From Phycisphaerales bacterium (GTDB taxonomy: Bacteria > Planctomycetota > Phycisphaerae > Phycisphaerales > UBA1924): a DNA stretch of 33,206 nucleotides. The DNA lies in NCBI GenBank assembly GCA_026647565.1, contig JAPKGU010000021.1, positions 1 through 33,206 on the forward strand, in the 5' to 3' direction. Of the stretch, positions 16,177 through 26,570 are shown in pieces. The notes beneath the pieces are model-generated. The model saw only the letters and a program-made list of their open reading frames with translations. It made no database searches and had not been told where the DNA came from. Position 1 is the first letter of the stretch; each line of letters begins with the position of its first letter. A program made the translations under genes and the position numbers.

Positions 16177-18903
16177 ATGCGCACCGACCGTCTTACCACC
16201 GCCGCACAGCAAGCCCTTGCCGACGCCCAGTCCGGCGCCATCAGCCGCTCGCACGCCGAGGTCAACGGGCTGCACCTGCTCTCCGCGCTGGTCAAGGACA
16301 AGGGCTCGCCCGCCCCGTCCATCTTGGAGAAAGCCGGTGCCCGCCCCGACCGCATCGCACAGGTCGCCGAGGCCGAACTCTCCCGCCAACCCACCGTCTC
16401 CAGCAACGCCGGCAACGCCGGACGCGCCATCCTCGAACTCCTCACCCGTGCCGAACAGGAAAGCAAGAAGCTCAACGACGCCTATACCTCCGTCGAACAC
16501 CTTTTGATCGCCCTCGCCAACGTCAGCGGCCCCGCCAAGGACATCCTCTCCGTCGTCGGCCTCAAGCCCGCACAGATCGAGCAAGCCATCAAGCAGATCC
16601 GCGAGGCCTCCGGTGTGCAGAACGTCAACGACCCGAGCGCAGAGTCCTCCTTCGAGGCCTTGAAGAAGTACGCCATCGACCTCACGGAGAAGGCGCAGCA
16701 GGGGAAGCTCGACCCGGTCATCGGGCGCGATGAAGAGATCCGGCGCACCATGCAGGTCCTCAGCCGCCGGACCAAGAACAACCCCGTGCTCATCGGCGAG
16801 CCGGGCGTCGGCAAGACCGCGATCGCAGAGGGCCTCGCCCTCCGCATCGTCAACGGTGACTGCCCCGAGGACATGCGCGACAAGCGCATCATGGCCCTCG
16901 ATGTCGGGCAGCTCCTCGCCGGCGCGAAGTTCCGAGGCGAGTTCGAGGAACGCCTCAAGGCCGTCCTTCGCGAGGTCCAGTCCTCCGGCGGCCAGGTCAT
17001 CCTCTTCATCGATGAGCTCCACACCATCATCGGCGCCGGGGCAGCCGAGGGCGCCGTCTCGGCAGGCAACCTCCTCAAGCCCGCGCTCGCACGCGGCGAG
17101 CTGCGGTGCATCGGCGCGACCACGCTGGATGAGTACAGAAAGCACGTGGAGAAGGACCCGGCGTTCGAGCGGCGATTCCAACCGATCTTCGTCGATCAGC
17201 CCAGCGTGGAGGAGACGGTCGCCATCCTGCGCGGGCTGAAGTCCCGATACGAGACGCACCACGGCGTAAAGATCCAGGATGGGGCGATCCTTGCCGCGGC
17301 CCAGCTCAGCCACCGCTACATCGCCGATCGGTTCCTGCCGGACAAGGCGATCGATCTGATCGACGAGGCGTCGAGCCGACTGCGGATCGAGAACGACTCC
17401 ATGCCGACGGAGCTCGACGAGCTCCGCCGCCGCATCATGCAACTGGAACTCGAGCGCGAGGCGTTGAAGCTTGAGAAGGAGGGCACCAAGGCGCGGAAGG
17501 CCGAGGGCGCCGAGCCCGGACAGAAGGAGCTTGCGCGCATCGAGCGCGAGCTGGCGGAGCTCCAGGAGAAGAACCGCGCCCTCACGGCCCGCTGGGAAGA
17601 AGAGAAGAAAGACCTCGACGCCGTCAAGACCATCCGCTCGACGATCGAGCAGAAGCAGACCGAGCTGGAGCAGGCGCAGCGACGGGGCGAGCTCGAGCGT
17701 GCCGCACGCATCCGCTACGGAGAGATCCCCGACCTCGAGAAGCGCGTCGCGCAGGCCGAAGAGGCCCACGCCTCGCGCCGCGCCACGGGCACGGCCCTTG
17801 TCACCGAAGAGGTGGATGCCGAGCAGATCGCCGAGGTCGTCGCCAAGTGGACCGGCATCCCGGTGAGCAAGCTCATCGAGAGCGAGCGCGAGAAGCTCTC
17901 AAAGATGGAGGAGCACCTCGCCCAGCGCGTGGTGGGACAGGACGAGGCCCTGAAGGCCGTCTCCAACGCGGTGCGCCGCTCGCGAGCGGGGCTTGGCGAT
18001 CCGAACCGCCCGATCGGCTCCTTCCTCTTCCTGGGGCCGACGGGCGTCGGCAAGACCGAGACGTGCAAGGCGCTGGCGTCGTTCCTCTTCGACACCGAGG
18101 AAGCGATGATCCGCGTCGACATGTCGGAGTACATGGAGAAGCACGCGGTCTCGCGCCTGATCGGCGCGCCCCCGGGCTATGTCGGCTACGACGAGGGCGG
18201 GGCGCTCACGGAGGCCGTTCGCCGCCGCCCGTACTGCGTGGTGCTGCTCGATGAGATCGAGAAGGCCCACCCCGATGTCTTCAACGTGCTCCTGCAGGTC
18301 CTGGAGGATGGACGCCTCACCGATGGACAGGGGCGCACCGTCGACTTCAAGAACACGATCGTGGTGATGACGAGCAACTACGGCTCGGCGCAGATCCAGG
18401 AGCTTGCGTCCACGGGCGCCGAGGACTGGGAGATCGAGGCGGCGATCCGCGAGATGCTCCGGCGCGGCCCGGCGGGGATGGCGGCAGAGGAGTTCGCGAA
18501 GGCCGCGGGCTTGCCGCCCCGCGTCACGGAGGTCATGTCCAAGGCCGCGACAACGATGTCGGGTGGGTTGATGAGGCCCGAACTGCTCAACCGCATCGAT
18601 GAGGTGGTGGTCTTCCACCAGCTGAAGCGCGAGCAGGTCGCGGCGATCGTCGACATCCAGCTCGAGCGCCTGCACAAGCGCCTCGCCGAGCGCGACATGT
18701 CGCTCGAACTGACCATGGAGGCCAAGCAGCACCTCGGCGCCGAGGGCTGGGATCCGGCGTTCGGCGCACGCCCGCTCAAGCGCACGATCCAGCAGCGGAT
18801 CGAGAACACGCTGGCGACAAGGATCCTGAACGGCGAGTTCGGGGCGGGTGATGCGATCCTGTGCGACTACAGGGGCGGGACGTTCGTGTTCACGAAGAAG
18901 TAA
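16177..18903 (+). CDS. clpB: ATP-dependent disaggregase ClpB
   Basis: The 908-residue Hsp100 chaperone rescues aggregated proteins with DnaK. Domains in order: Clp N-domain with two repeats (1-145), first AAA+ module with Walker A GEPGVGKT (207-214) and the FIDELHT Walker B, a long coiled-coil middle domain (~410-535), and a second AAA+ module with GPTGVGKT (~620) and the pore loop region GYVGYDEGG. The C-terminal small domain follows. It is longer than the usual ~860. About 35 extra residues lie between [11 protein letters not shown] and [13 protein letters not shown], where E. coli ClpB has ~32 residues and this has ~67. The start ATG 16177 gives the family start [20 protein letters not shown] lies about nine bases upstream. 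Divergent from the beta-helix array; likely heat or stress regulated, possibly through the dyad at 16044-16098. Confidence 0.97.
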   Translation: MRTDRLTTAAQQALADAQSGAISRSHAEVNGLHLLSALVKDKGSPAPSILEKAGARPDRIAQVAEAELSRQPTVSSNAGNAGRAILELLTRAEQESKKLNDAYTSVEHLLIALANVSGPAKDILSVVGLKPAQIEQAIKQIREASGVQNVNDPSAESSFEALKKYAIDLTEKAQQGKLDPVIGRDEEIRRTMQVLSRRTKNNPVLIGEPGVGKTAIAEGLALRIVNGDCPEDMRDKRIMALDVGQLLAGAKFRGEFEERLKAVLREVQSSGGQVILFIDELHTIIGAGAAEGAVSAGNLLKPALARGELRCIGATTLDEYRKHVEKDPAFERRFQPIFVDQPSVEETVAILRGLKSRYETHHGVKIQDGAILAAAQLSHRYIADRFLPDKAIDLIDEASSRLRIENDSMPTELDELRRRIMQLELEREALKLEKEGTKARKAEGAEPGQKELARIERELAELQEKNRALTARWEEEKKDLDAVKTIRSTIEQKQTELEQAQRRGELERAARIRYGEIPDLEKRVAQAEEAHASRRATGTALVTEEVDAEQIAEVVAKWTGIPVSKLIESEREKLSKMEEHLAQRVVGQDEALKAVSNAVRRSRAGLGDPNRPIGSFLFLGPTGVGKTETCKALASFLFDTEEAMIRVDMSEYMEKHAVSRLIGAPPGYVGYDEGGALTEAVRRRPYCVVLLDEIEKAHPDVFNVLLQVLEDGRLTDGQGRTVDFKNTIVVMTSNYGSAQIQELASTGAEDWEIEAAIREMLRRGPAGMAAEEFAKAAGLPPRVTEVMSKAATTMSGGLMRPELLNRIDEVVVFHQLKREQVAAIVDIQLERLHKRLAERDMSLELTMEAKQHLGAEGWDPAFGARPLKRTIQQRIENTLATRILNGEFGAGDAILCDYRGGTFVFTKK

Positions 18904-18934
18904 CGGGGAAGTCACGGAGTCACGAAGTCGGGGA
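18904..18934 (+). repeat. Degenerate 8-bp-period repeat just after the clpB stop
   Basis: Directly after the clpB TAA (18901-18903) and seven bases, GTCACGGA, GTCACGAA and GTCGGGGA run in tandem (18911-18934). The GTCAC core and 8-base period match the much larger repeat at 28381-28524, which also begins at a gene's stop codon. Confidence 0.55.
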
Positions 18935-19039
18935 GGAGCGATCGGATACGAAGCTCGCTTCTTGCAAGGCGCAGGGGCGGGGTCCGAAGAACAGGGTGAG
19001 ACGTGTACCTCCGGAGGTCTCGGGGGCATCGAAGACAGC

Positions 19040-19573
19040 ATGGAAAGGAACAGGGACAACTTCGAGGACTTCGGTGGTGATTCGCCGAACGAGAAGGATC
19101 GCGAGAGCGAGTCCTTCGGCGATGAGACGCCGGAGTTCTCTCAGGATGATCCGAGCGAGTCGCCCGAGCGCGAGACCGTGATCCGCGCCGGCGACGAGTG
19201 GTTCGACCCGACGTGGCTCCGCGCCAACGGCGCGCGGCTGAACGATGCGGGGGAGGTCGAGCGCATCAGCGAGTCGGCGCTCCCGCGCGGCCGCGTCCCC
19301 GTGCTCGTGCTGGTCGAGGACGCGATCGATCTTGCCGCGCCCGGTGAGGAGATGGAATCGCGCATGCGGGCGTGGGGCGCGATGGCGTGGAGGCGCCGGC
19401 GTACATCCGGCGTGAGAAGTGGGGGACGAGTCCCGACGCTGCTCGAGCAGCTCGACATCAGCGAACGCGAACGCCGGGCGTGGATCGAGAAGAATCCCTT
19501 CGCGATCTTCTGGGCCGGGACAGCTCACAAACGGTCACAGCTGCGTCGACGCGCCCCGCGTCCGCCCGCGTGA
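19040..19573 (+). CDS. Hypothetical acidic protein downstream of clpB
   Basis: The predicted 177-residue protein is unrecognised. Residues 1-50 are highly acidic and Ser-rich (SPNEKDRESESFGDETPEFS). A central segment follows, EWFDPTWLRANGARLNDAGEVERI then PRGRVPVLVLVEDAIDL. The C-terminus is basic (RRRRTSG near the middle, then KRSQLRRRAPRPPA at the end). No signal peptide or membrane segment is seen. ATG 19040 is the first reasonable start after clpB, but it lacks a clear Shine-Dalgarno; the open frame extends back into clpB. The coding status rests on an intact frame with local codon style and on its fit between clpB and mrpG: its TGA (19571-19573) directly abuts the mrpG stop. It could be spurious. 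Confidence 0.55.
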   Translation: MERNRDNFEDFGGDSPNEKDRESESFGDETPEFSQDDPSESPERETVIRAGDEWFDPTWLRANGARLNDAGEVERISESALPRGRVPVLVLVEDAIDLAAPGEEMESRMRAWGAMAWRRRRTSGVRSGGRVPTLLEQLDISERERRAWIEKNPFAIFWAGTAHKRSQLRRRAPRPPA

Positions 19574-19987
19574 TCAGGACCTCTCCCGCCGCTCATCGGG
19601 TGCCCGGCCTGCCTCGGTCACGAGTGACTCCGGAGGCGGCGGAGCATCGGCTGCCTTCGCGTTGCGCCGCGTGTCCCCAAGCTCATCGATGATGTTCCGC
19701 GACCAGAGCGGGACACGCGTGAAGTGCGCCGCTCGCGCGATGATGTGCGCCGCCACCGGCGCCGTCAGGAACAGGAACGCCACCACAAGGACGGCTCGCA
19801 CCGCGACCGCCAGGTCCATGAAGTGGAGCGCCGCCGCGACCATGATGCACGAAACCCCCAGCGTCCCCGCCTTCGTCGACGCCTGCAATCTCGTGTACAG
19901 GTCCGGCATTCTCAGCGTGCCGAGCGCACCCAGCAGCGTGAAGATCGCGCCCGCCCAGAGCAGCAGCGAGACGATGATGTCCTTCAT
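19574..19987 (-). CDS. mrpG: Na+(K+)/H+ antiporter subunit G
   Basis: The 137-residue subunit has three hydrophobic segments. It shows the family pattern LLLWAGAIFTLLGALGTLRMPDLYTRLQA..KAGTLG and TAPVAAHIIARAAH. The hydrophilic C-tail (from ~95) is longer than in many MrpG proteins and ends Pro/Glu/Arg-rich. Its ATG (19987) overlaps the mrpF stop by four bases (ATGA), so the start is firm. It is the last gene of the mrp operon. Its stop abuts the stop of the convergent 19040 gene within the palindrome TGATCA, leaving no room for a terminator between them. Confidence 0.93.
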   Translation of the reverse strand: MKDIIVSLLLWAGAIFTLLGALGTLRMPDLYTRLQASTKAGTLGVSCIMVAAALHFMDLAVAVRAVLVVAFLFLTAPVAAHIIARAAHFTRVPLWSRNIIDELGDTRRNAKAADAPPPPESLVTEAGRAPDERRERS

Positions 19988-20271
19988 CGTGCCGCCCTCC
20001 GCTCCAGGAAGTAGCCGATCGCGACCGTGCCAAGGAACAGCACCAGCCCCAGCACCAGCGACGCATAGATGTACACCGGCTCGTCCACGCGGATCGCGTA
20101 CACCGTGATCACTCCCGCAAAGATGGTCCCGATCAGGTCCAGCGCGACCACGTGGTCCGGCATCGACGGCCCGCGGATCAGGCGCACGATGCCCAGGGCC
20201 GTCGCGATCGCCAGCGCCGCCATCACCGCCGGAAGGGTCCACGCGAGCATCGTTGCGCCGATCTCGCTCAT
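19984..20271 (-). CDS. mrpF: Na+(K+)/H+ antiporter subunit F
   Basis: The 95-residue, three-helix subunit matches MrpF: ALGIVRLIRGPSMPDHVVALDLIGT, then YIYASLVLGLVLFLGTVAIGYFLERR. The conserved RGPS..DR/H.VALD motif is present. The start at 20271 overlaps the mrpE stop by four bases. Longer in-frame starts overlap mrpE fully and are rejected. Confidence 0.93.
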   Translation of the reverse strand: MSEIGATMLAWTLPAVMAALAIATALGIVRLIRGPSMPDHVVALDLIGTIFAGVITVYAIRVDEPVYIYASLVLGLVLFLGTVAIGYFLERRAAR

Positions 20272-20741
20272 CGCGCCGCCCTCAGGACACGGGCCTCGAA
20301 GCCGTGCTTGATCTCCCGACGCACGGCGTCCGCGTCCGCGATGTCCATCACGTGAACGTACAGCGTCCGCTTGTCGCGCGAGACGTCGATCGACAGCGTA
20401 CCCGGCGTGAGGGTGATGAGGTTGGCCAGGAGCGTGATCTCGGCGTCGGTCATGAAGTCCATCGGGACGGCGACGATGCCGGGCCGGAGCTTCCTGAGCG
20501 GCGAGAGGGTGTAGCGGGCCATGCGGATGTTGGCGAGGAAGAGCTCCTTGACGAAGAACCAGACCAGAGCGAGCACCTCGGTGATGTCGCGGAAGTAGTG
20601 GGAGTCGCCGAGCGCGCGACGCACGAACACCAGCACGCCCAGCGAGACAAGGTAGCCGATCAGCAGGTTCATCACGGAGAAGTTCTCCGTCGTCAGACCC
20701 CACAGGATCGCAAGCACAAGGTTCGCGGCAAACAGGCTCAT
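20268..20741 (-). CDS. mrpE: Na+(K+)/H+ antiporter subunit E
   Basis: The 157-residue subunit has two or three N-terminal hydrophobic segments ([29 protein letters not shown]). A cytoplasmic domain follows with the family motif [13 protein letters not shown] and the end [22 protein letters not shown]. It matches MrpE in length and pattern. The ATG overlaps the mrpD stop by four bases, which implies translational coupling. Confidence 0.94.
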   Translation of the reverse strand: MSLFAANLVLAILWGLTTENFSVMNLLIGYLVSLGVLVFVRRALGDSHYFRDITEVLALVWFFVKELFLANIRMARYTLSPLRKLRPGIVAVPMDFMTDAEITLLANLITLTPGTLSIDVSRDKRTLYVHVMDIADADAVRREIKHGFEARVLRAAR

Positions 20742-22252
20742 GGGCGTGATCCCCTCTCCGGGCCGAGCACCGCCTCGGCGTACGCCTCGCGATCAAGCAG
20801 CTGGTCTGCCGCTCGCGTCGCCACCCCGAAGAGCGGCCCCGCCAGGAAGCCGACGACCACGGTGATCAGTGCGAGCACCGCCACCGGGAGCACCATCGTC
20901 GGCGGAACCCGCTCGACGCTCTCCGGCTCGTCCTCGTTCCGGTCGGGTCCCTTCCAGAACGCCTCGGCCCAGATCTTCGTCATGGAATACAGCGTCAGGA
21001 TGCTGACCAGCAGCGCGACCGTGACCACGGCCCACTCGCCGATCTCCAGCCCCGCGCGGACAAGCACGAGCTTCGCAAAGAAGCCCGACAGGGGCGGGAT
21101 CCCGGCCAACGACATCGCCGGGATGAAGAACACAAGCGCGATCAGCGGTGCGCGGGCGTACACGCTCACGCGCCCCGGCGATCGCAGGTCGGACGTCCCC
21201 CGGATCCGGTCCGCCAGCCCGGCGATGAAGAAGAGATTCGCCTTCACCACGATGTGGTGCATGATGTAGAACACCGACCCAGCAAGCGCGAGGGGCGTTG
21301 CCAGCGCAAGCCCCAGCAGCATGTACCCGATCTGGCTCACGATGTGGAACGAGAGCACGCGACGGAACTCGTGCTGCGCCGCCGCACCGAGCACCCCCGT
21401 CAGCATCGTCATCGCCGCCAGGAAGAGCAGCAGCGGACGCGTGAACCCGGGATCGATCGGGAACATCAGCGTGAACACGCGGATGATCGCGTACACGCCC
21501 ACCTTCGTCAGCAGCCCCGCGAAGATCGCGGAAACCGCGAACGGAGGCGTGTGATACGACGCCGGCAGCCAGAAGAACAACGGGAAGATCGCGGCCTTGA
21601 TCCCGAACGCGACCAGGAACAGCATCGACAGCGTCGTGACGACCCCCGTGCGTTCGGTCGACGCCAGACGCCGCGAAAGATCCGCCATGTCCAGCGTCCC
21701 GAACGTGCCGTACAGGATCCCGATCGCCGTCAGGAACAGCGCGGACGACATCAGGTTGAGCGTCACGTACTTGATCGCGCCCTCGAGCTGCTTCCGCTCG
21801 TTCCCGAGCGCCAGCAGCACGAAGGACGACATCAGCAGCACCTCGAACCACACGTACAGGTTGAAGATGTCCCCCGTCAGGAACGCCCCGCACACGCCCA
21901 TCAGCAGCACGTGCAGCAGCGGGAAGTACAGGAAAGACTGACGCTCCTTGTCGATCCCGCGCACAGAGTACAGCGCCGTCGCGGCCCCAGTGATCGACGC
22001 CAGCACCACCATGATCGCGCCGAACAGATCGACCACGAACGAGATCCCGATCGGGCTGGGCCAGTCGCCCATCCGCACCACCACGATCCCCTCGTCCCAC
22101 ACCCGAAGGAACAGCATCAGCGAGACCGCCACCAGCGACGACGTCGCCACCACCCCGATCACACGCTGTGCCCGGAGCGAGCGATACAGCAGCGTGCTCG
22201 CGGCAGCCGCCGCAAGCGGAAGAAGCACGGGAAGAACGGCCAGTGTGCTCAT
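20738..22252 (-). CDS. mrpD: Na+(K+)/H+ antiporter subunit D
   Basis: The 504-residue protein is a NuoL/M/N-like proton-channel subunit with about 14 membrane helices. Residues known to be essential in Bacillus MrpD are present at the same positions: Glu137 in [13 protein letters not shown] and Lys219 in [15 protein letters not shown]. The [19 protein letters not shown] segment follows. Its start overlaps the mrpC stop by four bases and its stop overlaps the mrpE start by four. Within the complex it is one of the two large proton-translocating subunits, with MrpA. Confidence 0.97.
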   Translation of the reverse strand: MSTLAVLPVLLPLAAAAASTLLYRSLRAQRVIGVVATSSLVAVSLMLFLRVWDEGIVVVRMGDWPSPIGISFVVDLFGAIMVVLASITGAATALYSVRGIDKERQSFLYFPLLHVLLMGVCGAFLTGDIFNLYVWFEVLLMSSFVLLALGNERKQLEGAIKYVTLNLMSSALFLTAIGILYGTFGTLDMADLSRRLASTERTGVVTTLSMLFLVAFGIKAAIFPLFFWLPASYHTPPFAVSAIFAGLLTKVGVYAIIRVFTLMFPIDPGFTRPLLLFLAAMTMLTGVLGAAAQHEFRRVLSFHIVSQIGYMLLGLALATPLALAGSVFYIMHHIVVKANLFFIAGLADRIRGTSDLRSPGRVSVYARAPLIALVFFIPAMSLAGIPPLSGFFAKLVLVRAGLEIGEWAVVTVALLVSILTLYSMTKIWAEAFWKGPDRNEDEPESVERVPPTMVLPVAVLALITVVVGFLAGPLFGVATRAADQLLDREAYAEAVLGPERGSRP

Positions 22253-22596
22253 TGGTCGGTCGCGGTAAAGAGATCGGTGTCGTCGTTGCCCACGGCCTCG
22301 CTCGCGCGGCTCACCAGAACCATCATGAACGCGATCACGCCGAAACTGATGACGATCGCCGTCAGGATCAGCGCCTGCGGCAACGGGTCCGCGGCAGGCG
22401 CAAGTGGCGCCGTCTCACCGGGCGCCACGAGCGCCGGCCTCGCACGGAAAAGACCGCCGGCCGAGAAGATCAGCAGGTTCGCCGCGTGCCCCAGCAACGC
22501 CAGCCCCATGATCAGCTTCACGATGCTCCGGCGCAGGATCATGTAGATCGCGCACGCAAAGATCCCGCCGATGATGATCGCGATGAGGACCTGCAT
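22249..22596 (-). CDS. mrpC: Na+(K+)/H+ antiporter subunit C
   Basis: The 115-residue, three-helix subunit is homologous to NuoK. It shows [28 protein letters not shown] and [25 protein letters not shown], the two hallmark MrpC/NuoK segments. The start at 22596 lies two bases after the mrpB stop; this is the only mrp junction without an overlap. A longer frame inside mrpB is rejected. Confidence 0.95.
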   Translation of the reverse strand: MQVLIAIIIGGIFACAIYMILRRSIVKLIMGLALLGHAANLLIFSAGGLFRARPALVAPGETAPLAPAADPLPQALILTAIVISFGVIAFMMVLVSRASEAVGNDDTDLFTATDQ

Positions 22597-22598
22597 CG

Positions 22599-23054
22599 TC
22601 AGCGTCCCTCCTGCTTCGACGAGGAGGACGCCGGCGCGTCCTCCTGCTCGACCAGACTCAGCACCATCAGGACCGTGATCCCGATGACCACGATGTACAC
22701 ACCCAGGTCGAAAAGCAGCGGCGTTCCCAGGTGGATCTCCCCCATGCCCGGAATCGCCACAACGGTCCACACGCCCGTAAAGATCGGCTTCCCCACCAGC
22801 GGCCCGGCGATCCCGGCCCCGAGCGCGACGAGCAGCCCCGTCGCGATGATCGTCCGGAGATCGAAGCGCAGCGCCGCTCGCGTCTCACGCGGATCGAACG
22901 CCAGCGCGTGGAGCGAGAACGCCGCCGCCGCGAGCAGCCCCCCGATGAACCCGCCCCCCGGCTTGTTGTGCCCCTGCAGCATGATCACGACCGAGAAGAC
23001 CAGAATCAGCGGCATCAGAAAGCGGGTCGCCGTACGCAGAATGATGGAGTTCAT
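22599..23054 (-). CDS. mrpB: Na+(K+)/H+ antiporter subunit B
   Basis: The 151-residue, four-helix MrpB/MnhB subunit has [20 protein letters not shown] with the family GHN.PGGGF signature, and then [17 protein letters not shown]. The C-tail is hydrophilic and Ser-rich. The ATG overlaps the mrpA stop by four bases. Its presence as a separate gene makes this a seven-gene, group-1 type operon. Confidence 0.96.
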   Translation of the reverse strand: MNSIILRTATRFLMPLILVFSVVIMLQGHNKPGGGFIGGLLAAAAFSLHALAFDPRETRAALRFDLRTIIATGLLVALGAGIAGPLVGKPIFTGVWTVVAIPGMGEIHLGTPLLFDLGVYIVVIGITVLMVLSLVEQEDAPASSSSKQEGR

Positions 23055-25411
23055 GGGCGGAGCTCCGCGTGGGGCCTGATCGGGCTCGTGCGCGGACGCT
23101 CGCGCAGATTCAGCAGCGCAAAGACGCCCATGGACGCGATCGCCAGCACCGTGATCTCGCCCATGGTGTCCAGCGCGCGGAAGTCAACCAGGATCACGTT
23201 CACAACGTTCCGGCCGTGCCCCTCCGGATACGCACGCGCGGCCAGCTCGCTCGCAACCGATTCCGTGTGCGGGAACGCCGTGGCCATCAGAACCAGGCCG
23301 GTCATCATGGCCCCGCCCGCGAGCGCGACCATCGCGTCACGCAGCTTGCCCGCCCGCGTCGAGAGCGAACGAAAGTCGGGCAGACGCCGGAAGACCAGCA
23401 CGAACAGCACGACCGAGAGCGCCTCGATCGCGATCTGCGTCAGCGCCAGATCCGGCGCCGCGTAGATCACGTAGAACATCGTCACGCCCAGCCCGGCAAG
23501 CCCGAGCGCGATGATCGCCAGCAGGCGGTGCTTCGCCGTGACCGCAGCCAGCGAGGAGAGCAGGATAAGCCCCGCGATCGCGCCGTCCAGCCAGTAGAAC
23601 GGCGCGAGATTGTCGAACGTCGGGGCGTCCACGCGAGTGAACAGCGTGTACCCCACCAGCAGCGTCGTCGAGATGAAGATCACCATGAGGTAATCGCGCA
23701 GTCTCCCGGTCTGGAGCGCTCGCGTCTGGCTCTCGGCGAAGACCAGCACGAAGCGCAGCAGCCCGTGGTAGCACGCCGTGGGCGTCATCCCGTCAAGCCG
23801 GCGCGTGGCGCTCGCAGCACCGAGCCAGCGCGATCGCGTCGCGTACACACCGACGCCCGCGAGAAGGCCCAGCACGCTCAGGCCGAGCGCCAGGTTGAGC
23901 CCATGCCAGATCTTGAAATGCGTGTGAGACTCTGCTCCGAGCGTCGCCGATGCCGCGGGCCCGATCAGAGGGTCCGCGAGTACCCCGGGGGCCAGCGCCA
24001 CGAGGAAGCCCAGTGCCGCGAGCACCCCGGGCCCGAGCAGCAGCGAAACCGGGGGCTCGTGGGCGTGGCGCGGCGTCGGGCGTTCGTCGCCGAAGAAGGG
24101 CCTGACCGCCACGAGCGCCGCCACGACCACCAGCAGCGCAGCGCCAAGCACCAGCGACCCCGTCAGAAGCCAGCCCAGGAGCGGCGACCGCAGCGTCGCC
24201 TCCAGCATCATCTCCTTCGAGACGAAGCCCGCGAGCGGCGCCATCCCGGCCATCGACGCGCCCGACGCGAGTGCGATGATGGAGAGCAACGGCATCGACC
24301 GGCGCAGCCCCGAGAGTCTGTCCACGCTCTTCTCGCCCGTCTCGTGGTCGATCGCGCCCGCCACCATGAACAGCGAGCCCTTGTAGAGGGCATGGGCGAG
24401 GATGAAGGCAATGGCCGCACCGATCGCCTTCTCCGTGCCAATGCCGAGTCCCATCGTGATGATGCCCAGCGCCGACACCGTCGAGTACGCCAGAAGCCGC
24501 TTCAGGTACGACTCGCGCATCGCCAGCAGCGCGCCCGCGAGCATCGTCACGCCGCCCGCGCCCGTCACCAGCCACTGCCAGAGCTCCGTCGAGCCGAGCG
24601 CGGGCGTGAGCCGCGCCATGAGATAGATCCCCGCCTTCACCATCGTCGACGAGTGCAGGTACGCGCTGATCGGCGTCGGCGCCTCCATCGCGCCCGGCAG
24701 CCAGAAGTGGAACGGGAACTGCGCGGACTTGGTGAAGCACCCGAGCAGCACCAGCACGGTGATCGCCGGCGCCAAGGCGTGCGACTGCAGCGCCTCGCGC
24801 CGAGCGAGAATCTCCGGGATCGAGTAGGTCCCCGCCACGTGCCCCATCAGCAGCAGACCCGCCAGCATCGCAAGCCCGCCAAGACCCGTCACGAGCAACG
24901 CCTGCAGCGCCGCGGCCCGCGCCTCCTTCCGCCGATGGTCGAATCCGATCAGAAGGTACGACGTGATGCTCGTCAGCTCCCAGAAGACAAACAGCGTCAG
25001 CACGTTCGCCGCGAGCACCACGCCCAGCATCGAGGCCATGAACAGGAGCAGGAAGCAGAACAGCCGCCCCTGGTGCGGATGCCCAGCCAGGTACCTCCCC
25101 GCGTAGACCATAATCAGCGCACCGATCCCGCTGATCAGCAGAGCAAAGAGCAGCGACAAACCGTCAAGCGTGAACGAAAGGTCGATCCCAAGGCCCGGGA
25201 TCCAGGGAAATGATTCCGAAAGCACGCGCCCGGCCGCCACACCCGGAACGTGAGATAGAAGGAAGCACGCGATCGTCGCCGGAAGCGCCGCCAGCGCCCA
25301 GCCGGCCCCGACGCCCGCGCGTCCGCCCGCAACTCCACCGATCGCGCGCACGACCCACGGCGCCAGCACGCCGATCACAAAGCCGGACATGACGATCGCC
25401 AGGAGCGTCAA
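23051..25411 (-). CDS. mrpA: Na+(K+)/H+ antiporter subunit A
   Basis: The 786-residue, ~20-helix subunit contains a NuoL-like domain followed by the MbhD/MbhE-like C-terminal region, a full MrpA. Key residues are seen at Glu145 ([17 protein letters not shown]), Lys228 ([14 protein letters not shown]) and Lys259 ([13 protein letters not shown]). The C-terminal part includes [20 protein letters not shown] and [20 protein letters not shown]. The start is TTG at 25409-25411, accepted because AAGGAGG lies six bases upstream (25418-25424). It is the first gene of the operon, which expels Na+ or K+ in exchange for protons. A TAAACT -10-like hexamer sits on the minus strand at 25471-25466, but no good -35 was found. 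Confidence 0.97.
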   Translation of the reverse strand: MTLLAIVMSGFVIGVLAPWVVRAIGGVAGGRAGVGAGWALAALPATIACFLLSHVPGVAAGRVLSESFPWIPGLGIDLSFTLDGLSLLFALLISGIGALIMVYAGRYLAGHPHQGRLFCFLLLFMASMLGVVLAANVLTLFVFWELTSITSYLLIGFDHRRKEARAAALQALLVTGLGGLAMLAGLLLMGHVAGTYSIPEILARREALQSHALAPAITVLVLLGCFTKSAQFPFHFWLPGAMEAPTPISAYLHSSTMVKAGIYLMARLTPALGSTELWQWLVTGAGGVTMLAGALLAMRESYLKRLLAYSTVSALGIITMGLGIGTEKAIGAAIAFILAHALYKGSLFMVAGAIDHETGEKSVDRLSGLRRSMPLLSIIALASGASMAGMAPLAGFVSKEMMLEATLRSPLLGWLLTGSLVLGAALLVVVAALVAVRPFFGDERPTPRHAHEPPVSLLLGPGVLAALGFLVALAPGVLADPLIGPAASATLGAESHTHFKIWHGLNLALGLSVLGLLAGVGVYATRSRWLGAASATRRLDGMTPTACYHGLLRFVLVFAESQTRALQTGRLRDYLMVIFISTTLLVGYTLFTRVDAPTFDNLAPFYWLDGAIAGLILLSSLAAVTAKHRLLAIIALGLAGLGVTMFYVIYAAPDLALTQIAIEALSVVLFVLVFRRLPDFRSLSTRAGKLRDAMVALAGGAMMTGLVLMATAFPHTESVASELAARAYPEGHGRNVVNVILVDFRALDTMGEITVLAIASMGVFALLNLRERPRTSPIRPHAELRP

Positions 25412-25417
25412 CAGGGG

Positions 25418-25424
25418 CCTCCTT
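25418..25424 (-). promoter_or_regulatory. Strong Shine-Dalgarno supporting the TTG start of mrpA
   Basis: AAGGAGG on the minus strand ends six bases before the TTG at 25411-25409. No ATG or GTG at an equally good distance is available, so TTG is the preferred start. Confidence 0.75.
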
Positions 25425-25568
25425 GCCCGGCGCGCGGCGCGATGGGCGGATGGGATCGGTCGGGCAGTTTAGACCCGTGGCCCGGCCCCGTTGCGCGCAG
25501 AGGCCCGCAATCGTCCGGTACGGCGCGGTACACTCAGACGCGAACACCCATCCCCAAGGAGCCACGGC

Positions 25569-26570
25569 ATGCGCAGAATGGAAGAGAATCAGACGCTCTC
25601 GCGCCGCGAAGCGATCGCCGCTTTCGGCGCCGGCGCATTGGGCGTCAGTGCCGCAGTCCTGGCCTCCCCGCGCCCGGCACGGGCCGCCGCGACCCGCGCC
25701 CTCGACGCGGGCGCCAGTCGATCCGGGCCGCTCCGCCTCATCCACATGACCGACACCCACGTCCAGCCAGAGCGCAAGGCCTACGACGGCCTCCTCGCCT
25801 GCATCAACCACGCCGCCTCGCAGAAGCCCGACCTCATCATCACCGGCGGCGACCTCATCATGGACTCCTTCGAAGCCACCGAGAAGCGCACCACCGAGCA
25901 GTGGGACCTCTTCACCCGCGCCTGGAAATCCGCCGGATACACCGGCGACGTCCGCCACACACTCGGAAATCACGACATCTGGGGCTGGAACAAGAAAAAG
26001 TCCCAGACCCGTGGCGACGAAGCCCGCTGGGGAAAGCAGTGGGCCCTCGACAACCTCCACATGGACCGCGCCTGGCACGCCTTCGACAAGGGTGCATGGC
26101 ACTTCGTCGTGCTCGACTCCGTCCAGCCCGACGGCGACACCGGCTACATCGGCCGCCTCCAGGATGAGCAGTTCGAGTGGCTCACCGCCGATCTCGCCGC
26201 CAACCGCACCAAGCCCACCTGCATCGTCTCACACATCTCCATCCTCACCGCCACGCCCCTCATCGACATGAAGGACAAGCCCCGCGAAGGATGGAAGGTC
26301 TCCGGCGGCGTCGTCATGACCGACATGGCCCGCATCATCAAGCTTTTCGGCGAGAACCCGCAGGTCAAGCTCGCCCTCAGCGGCCACATGCACCGCAACG
26401 AACGCATCGACTACCGGGGCGTCTCCTACATCTGCGACGGCGCCGTCAGCGGCAACTGGTGGAAGGGCGCCCACTACGAGTGCACCGAGGGCTACGGCCT
26501 CCTCGACCTCCACGACGACGGCGCCTTCACCCACACCTACACCAACTATGGCTGGAAGGCCGAGGCGTGA
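25569..26570 (+). CDS. Tat-exported calcineurin-like metallophosphoesterase
   Basis: The 333-residue protein begins with a twin-arginine signal (SRREAI, Arg12-Arg13), then a hydrophobic stretch and PARAA near 36-40. It should therefore be exported folded. Metal-binding motifs are complete: D62 and H64 in TDTHVQ, D95 in TGGDLIMDS, N134/H135 in LGNHD, a later VSHISI histidine, and GHMH near the C-terminus. These coordinate a two-metal centre in phosphodiesterases and phosphatases. The substrate cannot be told from sequence. AAGGAG (25556-25561) lies seven bases before ATG 25569. Its stop overlaps the next start (GTGA), so it is co-translated with the gamma-glutamyltransferase. Divergent from mrpA with a 157-base intergenic region. 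Confidence 0.93.
   Translation: MRRMEENQTLSRREAIAAFGAGALGVSAAVLASPRPARAAATRALDAGASRSGPLRLIHMTDTHVQPERKAYDGLLACINHAASQKPDLIITGGDLIMDSFEATEKRTTEQWDLFTRAWKSAGYTGDVRHTLGNHDIWGWNKKKSQTRGDEARWGKQWALDNLHMDRAWHAFDKGAWHFVVLDSVQPDGDTGYIGRLQDEQFEWLTADLAANRTKPTCIVSHISILTATPLIDMKDKPREGWKVSGGVVMTDMARIIKLFGENPQVKLALSGHMHRNERIDYRGVSYICDGAVSGNWWKGAHYECTEGYGLLDLHDDGAFTHTYTNYGWKAEA

Noticed and set aside
23069-25213. Very long + strand open frame opposite mrpA
   Set aside because: Composition is Arg/His/Gln-rich without any domain, and the minus strand encodes MrpA with all key residues.
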